NCBI GenBank assembly: GCA_964497925.1 | Contig: CAZCFE010000003.1 | Location: forward strand, 23,588 to 87,587 | Direction: 5' to 3' | DNA length: 64,000 nucleotides | Origin: CAIYWZ01 sp964497925 | Lineage (GTDB): Bacteria > Pseudomonadota > Alphaproteobacteria > CAIYWZ01 | Shown: positions 8,205-15,760 of the stretch, in pieces | How the letters are laid out: each line of letters begins with the position of its first letter | Numbering within the stretch: position 1 is the first letter of the stretch | Program-made: the position numbers and the translations under genes | The notes under the pieces: generated by a model | The model's input: only the letters and a program-made list of their open reading frames with translations | What the model was told of the DNA's origin: nothing | Databases searched by the model: none

Positions 8205-9527
8205 CTAGATTCTATTAAGGAAACACTCATTGTTTATCCTGTTTCAATTTTAATATCTTTAATTGCTACATATTTTGAGTTAACAAGTAAAGGTGGTAAT
8301 ATTTCAACCTTTGTATTTTTATTCATTTTCATGACTGCATGGGAGTTGAATATTGCTAAACAGAATCAATCCACGAAATCTTTTGTTGTCACGACGCTAA
8401 AGAATGCTTTTATAGCATTTATTTTTGGTGTGCTGATTGATCGTTGCGTATTTTCAGGTAACGCTGATTATCAAAATTTTATTTGGCTCATATGTCCTAT
8501 TTTTCTATTGTTGTTAACTATTTCATTTTTGAGTGATAAGAAAACATATCAAATGGGGTTTATATTCGCAACCATTATTGCGGGGTTATGTGTTTTGACA
8601 CTTTGCTTGTGGATTGTTTCTTTTTTTAAAAGTTTGGATTATTTATGTGGCACCTTATTCTATAGGGGGGTATATCTGAATTTAGCCGGCATTCAATTCT
8701 ATTTTGTTTTTCCAATGTTGATTTTAATTATGGGGCCTAAAAACTTAGAATTAGACTTGAAGGAGATTTCTAAAAAACCGGTCACATTTTATTTATTTGT
8801 TTTAGTTTCCTTATTAAGTTTGTCTTTTATCATTTTGTATGTTGATGGATTCACGTTTTTTCGTATGTTGATTTTTGTTTCAATAGTTAGTTTGATTGTT
8901 ATGACACTTCAGATTCTATGTCGTTTTTATGTCAGTTTTCGTGGTTGTTTAGTTGGTTTTATGTTGCCATTTATCATCACTCTGGATTTTTATTCAGTCA
9001 AGTCTCCGTTGAGCTTTAAAACTCTTATTTCAAATTCACAATGGCTGGAGTTGAAAAAAGTTCTTACTGATTTTGGATTTTATAAAGATGGTGTAATTCA
9101 TCCATTATCCCAACATATGCAGCAAAAGGATCAATATAGGTTAATATCTTTGATTACCCAAATTTTTTCTACAGGGAGTGAAAGTGTTTTATATGAGAAT
9201 TTTCCAAAGAAAGTATTTTTATCAGATAAACCAAGACTCAATGAAATATTAGAGTATTTAAAAATATCAATCTTACAATGGTCAGAGATAAAGACAATGT
9301 TAACTGACTTTGGGTTTTATAAAGATGGGGTTATAGGCCCTTCATCCAAAAGCATATCAAGAGAAAATCAAGAAAAATTAAGATCATGGATTGTTCATCT
9401 GTTTTTCGAAGATTATGTTTTGTTCAGCAGTATTTTTCCAAAGAACCTAGGTTTCTCAAGTCTTGACGATATGTTGGAGTATTTAAAACTTGAAGAGAAA
9501 ATTTTGGATAAATCGATTATCCGTTAA
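8190..9527 (+). CDS. DUF4153-like membrane protein, second copy, with repeated soluble tail
   Basis: This 445-residue paralogue begins MKFLSLDSIKETLIVYPVS, nearly the same as the first copy. Its membrane part ends near residue 275. The remaining 165 residues are soluble and contain two related units of about 80 residues, each with L-x-D-FGFYKDGVI followed by a helical segment ending in EYLK. Such a tail also occurs in DUF4153-type proteins as I recall them, which supports relatedness to that family; function is unknown. ATG 8190 overlaps the previous stop; longer in-frame extensions run through the previous gene and are rejected. Confidence 0.6.
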   Translation: MKFLSLDSIKETLIVYPVSILISLIATYFELTSKGGNISTFVFLFIFMTAWELNIAKQNQSTKSFVVTTLKNAFIAFIFGVLIDRCVFSGNADYQNFIWLICPIFLLLLTISFLSDKKTYQMGFIFATIIAGLCVLTLCLWIVSFFKSLDYLCGTLFYRGVYLNLAGIQFYFVFPMLILIMGPKNLELDLKEISKKPVTFYLFVLVSLLSLSFIILYVDGFTFFRMLIFVSIVSLIVMTLQILCRFYVSFRGCLVGFMLPFIITLDFYSVKSPLSFKTLISNSQWLELKKVLTDFGFYKDGVIHPLSQHMQQKDQYRLISLITQIFSTGSESVLYENFPKKVFLSDKPRLNEILEYLKISILQWSEIKTMLTDFGFYKDGVIGPSSKSISRENQEKLRSWIVHLFFEDYVLFSSIFPKNLGFSSLDDMLEYLKLEEKILDKSIIR

Positions 9528-9584
9528 TGCTATTTTAAATTTTTAACGATACATCTGTATGTATATGAAAAGGATGCAGATGAA

Positions 9585-10886
9585 TTGAAATGGATTATTG
9601 ACCCCTCATTATTTTTTAAAATCAGTAAAGAAGAAGTTTTATTTCATAAGGTTCTTCCTTTTTGTAAAAATCAATATAATATTTTTATTTTTTCATCTTT
9701 AACATCTTTAAGTTTATCGCAGACTGATTTTTTAGAAGATAAATTTCCTGGGCTTTCTATTACGAATGTGTATATTGAAAATTTAAATGATATTTATTCT
9801 TCTTATTTGAATAACGACACAATTTTAGGACTTGGAAATCATGTTTTACTAAATGCAATTATAAAAAGAGCATCGGACATTCATTTTGAGTCATGTCAAG
9901 AATATGGGCGAATTCGATTTCGCGTGGATGGAGATTTGTTTGTTTTTCAAGATGTTGATTTAAAGAGATGGTCTCAATTAATCAATAGAATGAAAATTTT
10001 AGCAGGATTACGGTTGGATGATCATAAGCATCCTCAAATGGGACGTCATACAGTTTTTTTAGCAGACAAAGAAATTGATTTGCGTTTTTCATCACATCCA
10101 ACTGTTTTTGGGGAATCGATTGTGGTTCGTATTTTGGATAAGCAACTTAAGCCTTTAAATATTGAGGATCTTGATTTTGATTCTTGTTTTTCAGATAGGT
10201 TAAAAGATCTTTTAGATATACCTTATGGGTTGATCATTTTTACAGGGCCAACTGGGTCTGGGAAAACAACTTCTCTTTTCTCGTTGCTTAATCACATAAA
10301 AAGTGATCGTATTAATATTATGACGTTGGAAGATCCTGTGGAATATGTTCTTGAAGGGGCCAAACAAACAGAAATTAAACCAGGAACTATTGATGAATGG
10401 AGTGATGGTATTCGTTCAATTCTACGTCAAGATCCAGATGTTATTCTAATTGGTGAAATGCGGGATGAAGAAACGGCGCGTATGGCATTTCGTGCGGCAA
10501 TGACAGGGCATACAGTTTTGTCTACTTTGCATGCTAATAACGTGTTTCAGGTGATTCAAAGATTGAGCGATTTAAATGTGCCATCTTCTCTGATTTCTGG
10601 AAACTTACGAGGTGTCGTTTCTCAAAGGCTAGTTCGGAAAACATGTATAAGTTGTTCTGGAGAAGGGTGTGATTTATGTGCAAAAAAAGGATTTTATGGA
10701 CGTATTCCTATTGGTGAAATTTTAAAAATAGATTCAACAATAGATGAAATGATTTTGCAAAATGCGTCGTTAATCTCAATGGAGAAACATGCTGTTTCTA
10801 AAGGATTTATTACCATTAAAGAATATGCATTAAGTCTTGTTGAAAAACAACTGACCTCATTAAAGGAGGTTAAAAAAATAATATGA
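9585..10886 (+). CDS. GspE/PilB-type secretion or pilus assembly ATPase
   Basis: This is the cytoplasmic hexameric ATPase driving pseudopilus or pilus assembly (433 residues). Visible in order are the N2 domain with ASDIHFE (about 103-109), Walker A GPTGSGKTT (about 222-230), the Asp box TLEDPVEY, Walker B DPDVILIGEMRDEET, the His box TGHTVLSTLHANN, and a four-cysteine zinc site CISCSGEGCDLC near residue 355. The zinc-site spacer is very short and the N1 domain is reduced. No ATG fits; a TTG at 9585 with AGGA about 11 bases upstream is the likely start. It overlaps the GspF-like gene by 4 bases. Confidence 0.88.
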   Translation: MKWIIDPSLFFKISKEEVLFHKVLPFCKNQYNIFIFSSLTSLSLSQTDFLEDKFPGLSITNVYIENLNDIYSSYLNNDTILGLGNHVLLNAIIKRASDIHFESCQEYGRIRFRVDGDLFVFQDVDLKRWSQLINRMKILAGLRLDDHKHPQMGRHTVFLADKEIDLRFSSHPTVFGESIVVRILDKQLKPLNIEDLDFDSCFSDRLKDLLDIPYGLIIFTGPTGSGKTTSLFSLLNHIKSDRINIMTLEDPVEYVLEGAKQTEIKPGTIDEWSDGIRSILRQDPDVILIGEMRDEETARMAFRAAMTGHTVLSTLHANNVFQVIQRLSDLNVPSSLISGNLRGVVSQRLVRKTCISCSGEGCDLCAKKGFYGRIPIGEILKIDSTIDEMILQNASLISMEKHAVSKGFITIKEYALSLVEKQLTSLKEVKKII

Positions 10887-12007
10887 TAGTGGGCTATTAT
10901 TGTGTGATAACAAATACTCAAGGTCAAATTATTAAAAGGTTTTATTCAAACATTGATTTTGAAGATGTTAAACAAACCTCGACAATTTTATTTTATATTC
11001 CAATCATAAGGTGGCGAAAATATATTCTGTCTTTAGATGATTGTGAAAAAATATTTTTTTATTTGGGCCAATTTTTATCTTCTCATTTATCATTGCAAAA
11101 AAGTCTTGAAAATTTAAAGACAATACCTTTATCTTCTTTTGGAAAAAAAACCGTAAGTTCGTTGTATAAGCATGTGGAAGAAGGTAGGGAAATTGATAAA
11201 TTCTTTTATGAAAATGAATTGATTGATGATAAAATTATTCTATCTACTCTTGTGGTTGCTCAAAAATCAGGAGACTGGGGCCGAATTTTTACACAACTTT
11301 CTGAGTTCATTGTCCATAAAAAAGATATAAAATCTAAAGTGGTATCTATCTTAAGCTATCCTTTGATGGTTCTGATTACATTGGTTTTATTTCTAACTTT
11401 TATCTTGCCGCAAATTATTACAAATGTGCTTCCATTCATTCAAGAAAATGGAGGAAAAGTGCCAATGCTTGCAAATATTAGTATTTGGTTTCAAGAAAAT
11501 ATTTTGGTTTCTTTGTTGGTTTTTATAATGCCGATAGTTGGTATATATATTTTTAGATTGCAAGTACTACGGTCCGTTTTTAAAATTGATATTGAATTAG
11601 AGTATTTTTTTTATCTGTTTGATTTTTTATTGCGTCAAAGTATTAAGACTGAAAATTGTATCGAAATATTAAAAAATGAAAATTTATTTCTGTCGATTGA
11701 TATGAAAAATATACATGAATCTTTGCTTTCAGGAAAAAGCCTTTCTTTTATTTTTAATCAGACACAAAGATTTCCAAAATTTATTATCAGCTTAATCGAG
11801 TTATCTTGTGAGACGTCAAAATTCATTGAAAATATAAAAAATATTCACTCTATTTTGCATAAGACTCATGAAAAAAATATTCAAAAAACTATTTCTATTC
11901 TTCCAAATATTCTAATTTTAATTATTGGAGGGTTGTTCGTTTTTTTGATTCTTGGCCTCTTTCTCCCTTTGTATGAGAATGCTATTCATTTGGTAGAAGG
12001 AGCATAA
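10883..12007 (+). CDS. GspF/PilC-type inner-membrane platform protein
   Basis: This 374-residue protein has the GspF architecture: a cytoplasmic helical domain (residues 50-150, with SLQKSLENLK and a later VVAQKSGDWGRIFTQLSEF), two central membrane helices (about 155-185 and 205-225), a second copy of the helical domain (FLLRQSIKTENCIEIL; SLIELSCETSKF), and a C-terminal helix near 340-365. GspF anchors the assembly ATPase and pseudopilin machinery in the inner membrane. The ATG overlaps the end of the ATPase gene (ATGA). Divergence is high but the fold pattern and neighbour are convincing. Confidence 0.8.
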   Translation: MIVGYYCVITNTQGQIIKRFYSNIDFEDVKQTSTILFYIPIIRWRKYILSLDDCEKIFFYLGQFLSSHLSLQKSLENLKTIPLSSFGKKTVSSLYKHVEEGREIDKFFYENELIDDKIILSTLVVAQKSGDWGRIFTQLSEFIVHKKDIKSKVVSILSYPLMVLITLVLFLTFILPQIITNVLPFIQENGGKVPMLANISIWFQENILVSLLVFIMPIVGIYIFRLQVLRSVFKIDIELEYFFYLFDFLLRQSIKTENCIEILKNENLFLSIDMKNIHESLLSGKSLSFIFNQTQRFPKFIISLIELSCETSKFIENIKNIHSILHKTHEKNIQKTISILPNILILIIGGLFVFLILGLFLPLYENAIHLVEGA

Positions 12008-12008
12008 A

Positions 12009-13109
12009 ATGAATATGTTTTTAGATGATGAAGGAGTTTCCTCCAAAGGAGAAGGGGGATTAAATTGGCTGATTGTGAATACCCGTCAAACAATGCATAA
12101 GCGTCATAAAATTGACTCAACTAACCCCTTTATTGTATGGAGAATGATGTATTTGGAATCTTTAAAAATCCCAGATTTTCAATGGAAAAAAGTAATATTT
12201 GATCGAAAAAATAAAAGTATTCTTTCTGTTGGGTGTGCGTTTAAGTCATTGGGGGAAGATTTGATTCCTTATGATGGTGTTATTACTTTTGAAGAAGCTA
12301 TTAATGATTCTATTTTGAAATTTGTTCCAGAAACTCTACTCAGTTTTCAAATTATTTTTGTATTTGAAAATGATGTGATAAGATGCATTGAATTTCAAGA
12401 TAGAAAAATATTATCTTCACGTTTATTGTCTTCTCTCCCTGAGGCGAGGGAAGGGTTTATAGTATCTGATAAAGATATAGAAAATGTGGAGATAATTCGC
12501 ACAATTGATTTTTGTGGAAGCCTGACACTTAAAGACCATGTTTTAAAAATGGATTTTTATAAAGTAAGAAATTTATTGAATCCTCCTGAGGATTTTCCAT
12601 TTTCCTATTCTTCTTATCACGGTAAAGAGCGAGCGAAAAAGCATATATTTGCATTTGTTTTGATAGGATTTTTAAGTTTACTTGTACAATTTCAAAGCAG
12701 TTTTTTAAATTATCAAAGCAATCAGATCATGAAGAATATTAAAAGTATAGAGTTTTCTCTTGCTCAAAATAAATCATTGCAGCAGAAAAAAGATTTTTTT
12801 AAAGAGTATTTTAAAAAAAAGTGGAATACAAAAGATTCAATTTTATCTCATTTAAATGAGTTAGGTTTTATTGTTGAGTCTGGGTTTTATGTATACGATT
12901 TAGCTATTATAAATTCGGATAGAATTCATATGATTTTGAAACCCTTTACGGAAAACTCTCAAGTTTTATTAAAATTTCAAACTCTCGAAAAGAAGTTTAA
13001 GAGTCTAAAATCTAGATTTTTCATTCACAAACCTCCTTATGGTCTTGAAAAGGGAAAGAAAAAATCTTGTTCAAAATCAAAGATTGAAATTGTGTGGGGG
13101 GATGAATGA
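12009..13109 (+). CDS. Bitopic GspL/PilN-like assembly protein
   Basis: A 366-residue protein follows GspF by one base. It has a long cytoplasmic part (1-208), one membrane helix (about 213-232, HIFAFVLIGFLSLLVQFQSS), a coiled-coil stretch rich in Lys and Gln, and a small periplasmic domain ending basic. This cytoplasm-TM-coil-ferredoxin-like layout is that of GspL or of PilM/PilN combined. I see no motif that fixes identity; the call rests on topology and operon position. Confidence 0.5.
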   Translation: MNMFLDDEGVSSKGEGGLNWLIVNTRQTMHKRHKIDSTNPFIVWRMMYLESLKIPDFQWKKVIFDRKNKSILSVGCAFKSLGEDLIPYDGVITFEEAINDSILKFVPETLLSFQIIFVFENDVIRCIEFQDRKILSSRLLSSLPEAREGFIVSDKDIENVEIIRTIDFCGSLTLKDHVLKMDFYKVRNLLNPPEDFPFSYSSYHGKERAKKHIFAFVLIGFLSLLVQFQSSFLNYQSNQIMKNIKSIEFSLAQNKSLQQKKDFFKEYFKKKWNTKDSILSHLNELGFIVESGFYVYDLAIINSDRIHMILKPFTENSQVLLKFQTLEKKFKSLKSRFFIHKPPYGLEKGKKKSCSKSKIEIVWGDE

Positions 13110-13594
13110 AGCTCAAAAGAAGACATTTTATTCTATTAGAATCAATATTTTTATTACTGGGAGTCTGTCTTTTAGGCTTTGTGTTTATGAATTATGAAAA
13201 CAGTTCAATAACCTTAGGAAACATGTCTAAAAAAGAGATATCTTTGAAGAAAGATCAGTCTTTTGATCTTCCCAATGCTGCAAAAAAAGTTTATGAAAAA
13301 ATCTTTATATCGTCTTATGATTCAAATAATATTGTTCCTTATTTGCAAAAAAAAATTGTAAACTTATCTTTAAATCGCGATGTTTCTATCTTAGATGTTA
13401 AGATTAAAAAAATTGAAAACAATGTTTTTTCTTTTGTTGTGAAAATGACATCCAAAGATGATCGAGCTCTATATTTATTTGTCAGTGATATTGAAAACTT
13501 GAATGATGTGTTTATTTTTTCCAAAAATTTGACACTTCAAAAACGTTCAAAAATAGGAGGGGAGTATCATTTTGAAGCTTATACAAAGCCTTAG
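13106..13594 (+). CDS. GspM/PilO-like bitopic membrane protein
   Basis: This 162-residue protein has a short basic N-terminus (MKLKRRHF), a single membrane helix at about 9-29, and a small periplasmic alpha/beta domain (residues 85-160). That topology and its place after the GspL-like gene match GspM or PilO, which dimerise with GspL/PilN to couple the ATPase to the periplasmic apparatus. Its start overlaps the previous gene by 4 bases. The family assignment is by position and topology only. Confidence 0.5.
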   Translation: MKLKRRHFILLESIFLLLGVCLLGFVFMNYENSSITLGNMSKKEISLKKDQSFDLPNAAKKVYEKIFISSYDSNNIVPYLQKKIVNLSLNRDVSILDVKIKKIENNVFSFVVKMTSKDDRALYLFVSDIENLNDVFIFSKNLTLQKRSKIGGEYHFEAYTKP

Positions 13595-13895
13595 GCTTGT
13601 GACGTTATCTTTCCCATCATTAATGCTGCCGCCTCAAGAAAAAGATGTTTATATGCAAGATTTTCAAACTAAATCTTCTTGTCAGAAAATTACGGGTATG
13701 ATTTATCAATCAAGCCAGAGTTGGTGTCTTTGGATTGGAGATGAAAAATATAACCAAAATCATAAAAGAAATGATTTTTTTCAAATTGAGAGCGTGACAA
13801 ATCAAGAGATCAAAATCTCTTTCCAAACAAGCTTGAAATCATTTTCTCTTCATGACTCTTTTGATATTAAAACTGGAAAATTATGTGATCGATAA
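13572..13895 (+). CDS. Small accessory protein of the secretion/pilus operon
   Basis: This 107-residue reading frame overlaps the end of the preceding gene by 23 bases. The TTG start at 13572 is well supported by a strong ribosome-binding site (AGGAGGGGAG, ending 7 bases upstream). The product has a weakly hydrophobic N-terminus, then a beta-rich domain with two Cys (KSSCQKITGMIYQSSQSWCLWIG) and a third near the end. The 'I-x-G-M-I-x-(6)-W-x-x-W-I' pattern recalls the homology-region domain of GspC/PilP proteins, but I cannot confirm this. Confidence 0.55.
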   Translation: MKLIQSLRLVTLSFPSLMLPPQEKDVYMQDFQTKSSCQKITGMIYQSSQSWCLWIGDEKYNQNHKRNDFFQIESVTNQEIKISFQTSLKSFSLHDSFDIKTGKLCDR

Positions 13896-14000
13896 AAAGC
13901 TATAAAAAAAGAATTTGCATTTTTATGAGCGTGTTATAAACTGGAGATCAAAGAATGCATGAGGCATTTTTTGTAACGTTTTTTATAAAGGTAGGTTCAA

Positions 14001-14498
14001 ATGAGTGTTTTTAAAGTTTTATTAAGTGGAATCGTGGCAACTCTTATAAATACATCTTCGAGTGTGTGGGCATCGGAGTTTAATGAAGGTAACCTTAGTC
14101 CAGTTGTTGATGATCAACGTGATGAGCAAATATCTACATCTGGTTCAGATGTATCACAGGATATTAATGAAGCTGCCTCACACGTATCTCTTCAAGGGGT
14201 TGATGAAGTGACTGCACAGTCTGATTTTACAGCATGGGTCAGAGAGGTTTTATCAGCGAATCCTGGTCATACGGCTATTAGATTTATTTTTGAAGATGGA
14301 TCCAAGGAGGATTATGTTGTTGCTTCAATGGATAGTTTTGACAGAGAAACAGTTATAGCAGGAAGAGCTATAAAGTATGAGTTTGTGGAAGATACAATTT
14401 TAGAAGAAGTAATCGGAGAACTTTCTTTAGATGAGGCCACAACTCCTCCAGTTGAGGGTACGAATACAGTTGTTGAAGAACTTGATTCCAATGTTTAA
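14001..14498 (+). CDS. Small acidic exported protein, function unknown
   Basis: A 165-residue protein starts with a clear signal peptide (KVLLSGIVATLINTSSSVWA, cleavage after about residue 25). The mature part is strongly acidic and rich in Ser, Val and Asp, with one more structured stretch at about 75-125 (TAWVREVLSANPGHTAIRFI). I recognise no domain. It lies just downstream of the secretion operon, separated by 105 bases, and has its own terminator; it could be a substrate of that system, which is speculation. Confidence 0.7.
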   Translation: MSVFKVLLSGIVATLINTSSSVWASEFNEGNLSPVVDDQRDEQISTSGSDVSQDINEAASHVSLQGVDEVTAQSDFTAWVREVLSANPGHTAIRFIFEDGSKEDYVVASMDSFDRETVIAGRAIKYEFVEDTILEEVIGELSLDEATTPPVEGTNTVVEELDSNV

Positions 14499-14508
14499 AT
14501 AGTTTGTT

Positions 14509-14539
14509 CAGAGCGATAAGTAAAAGTATTATCGCTCTG
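14509..14539 (+). terminator. Stem-loop between convergent genes
   Basis: A perfect 11-bp inverted repeat (CAGAGCGATAA at 14509-14519 and its complement at 14529-14539, 9-base loop) sits 11 bases after the stop of the small exported protein gene and just before the end of the convergent serine-hydrolase gene. The following AAATTTATTTT is a modest T-tract, so it may serve both directions. Confidence 0.65.
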
Positions 14540-14543
14540 AAAT

Positions 14544-15491
14544 TTATTTTATGAATCTCGATCGAACAATGTTTCTTATTTTATCATGAACTTGAAAATT
14601 CACAGATCCGTCTATATTTTTATGTAAGATATTTTCAAGAATAACAACATGGATTTTTGATTGTGGGTAATAAATAAGAGTAGAAAGAAAGCTATTTATA
14701 ATGCCATTGTGTGAGTATTCTATTTTTTCATCATTCAATATTTGAATCCCATATCCGTAAGACATATTCCCCCAGCGATGAAGAAAATTGATGTGAGAAT
14801 ATGTGAGCACATCTGTTGTTTTTTCCCCCCATATTTTTTTCTCATATAAAGCTTCATTCCAACGCATAAGGTCTCGTGCAGTTGAAATAAGCCCTCCGGA
14901 TGAATTTTGCTCTATGATTCTGTTATTCATATAAGGATTTTGAATTCTATCATCATGCCCCATGACAAGCTTTGGAGCAATTTCTAGAAGTTGACTCCAA
15001 GTGAATTTAGTGTTTTGAGGTTGAAATGTCGTTGAGTAAATATTTGCATTTTTAAGCGTTGAGTTTAATAGTACATCAAAATTGCGGCCAGTTTTATGTT
15101 CACAAATTTTTGCAATTTCTAAATATCCCTGACTTGAATAAGCAAACTCTCCTTTTGGACTATTTGCAATGCCTGATGTATGTGTTAGAAGGTCATGGAC
15201 GGATACATCATTTTTAAGTGCAGTGATAGCAGTTATTTGTTTTGTGATGGATCCGATCATAAACTGGTCATCAAGATCAAGGGGTTTTCCAGATTGAAGA
15301 TCTTTAACGCCAAACGCTCTAACGTATAAAGGGATATTAGCCTGATAAATCATAATCACCCCATTAAACGGGCCTGTTTCAATGATGTCATCAATGTTTT
15401 CTTTAAACGATTGATGGCAACTAGAAAGCAATAAAGCAACAAGAAAGCTATTTTGATAGTTCTTCTTGAACAATTTTGCCAATAGCATCAT
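14544..15491 (-). CDS. Serine-hydrolase (class C beta-lactamase fold) lipoprotein, shortened
   Basis: This is a member of the penicillin-binding/beta-lactamase class C family, a group of periplasmic peptidases and esterases. The SxxK motif is intact (GSITKQ) and HNG stands for the usual H-x-G/KTG motif, but the YxN motif reads YSS. About 25 residues present in the paralogue at 40601-41638 are missing between ITALKN and HDLLTHTSG. With the start at 15491 (or 15488) it begins MMLLAKLF and has a lipobox LSSC; longer in-frame starts would lie inside a relic gene. Its first 44 bases overlap the out-of-frame end of that relic. Activity is uncertain given the changes. Confidence 0.7.
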   Translation of the reverse strand: MMLLAKLFKKNYQNSFLVALLLSSCHQSFKENIDDIIETGPFNGVIMIYQANIPLYVRAFGVKDLQSGKPLDLDDQFMIGSITKQITAITALKNDVSVHDLLTHTSGIANSPKGEFAYSSQGYLEIAKICEHKTGRNFDVLLNSTLKNANIYSTTFQPQNTKFTWSQLLEIAPKLVMGHDDRIQNPYMNNRIIEQNSSGGLISTARDLMRWNEALYEKKIWGEKTTDVLTYSHINFLHRWGNMSYGYGIQILNDEKIEYSHNGIINSFLSTLIYYPQSKIHVVILENILHKNIDGSVNFQVHDKIRNIVRSRFIK

Positions 15492-15757
15492 GTTTTTCAA
15501 AATTTGCCCATCCTTTTTGATCTCTCCAGAATACATTTTCTAAAATAACAATATGCGTTTTTGTCTCTGGATAATATCTCTTCTCATTCCTGAATGTGAG
15601 TATTCTAGTAGCTTATTTTAGATATTTAAGTTCCATAACTATATCCCATTACCCCCATTTTCCATTATGTGGTTAATTTTTCATTCATTGTATAACTACA
15701 TCCTGAGAGCAGCGATAACAATCCTATTAAAAATCTATTTTTTATTAAAATTTCCAT
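15448..15757 (-). pseudogene. Relic of a third serine-hydrolase lipoprotein copy
   Basis: Reading the minus strand from 15757 gives a lipoprotein signal, MEILIKNRFLIGLLSLLSGC, then SYTMNEKLTT and a stop. The core catalytic domain is gone. Further on, fragments in shifted frames match the C-terminus of the two surviving paralogues: MGYSYG, then LEYSHSGM, then YYPETKTHIVILENV and NFEKHDAIGKIVQEELSK ending at a stop at 15448-15450. Counterparts in the neighbour are MSYGYG, IEYSHNGI, YYPQSKIHVVILENI and NFQVHDKIRNIV. It starts 4 bases after parC, so it was probably the next gene of that operon. Confidence 0.85.
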
Positions 15758-15760
15758 ATT

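Noticed and set aside
15492..15536. Longer N-terminus (MYSGEIKKDG...) for the serine-hydrolase lipoprotein
   Set aside because: The stretch is the out-of-frame tail of the relic gene, and a start at 15491 gives a proper lipoprotein signal.
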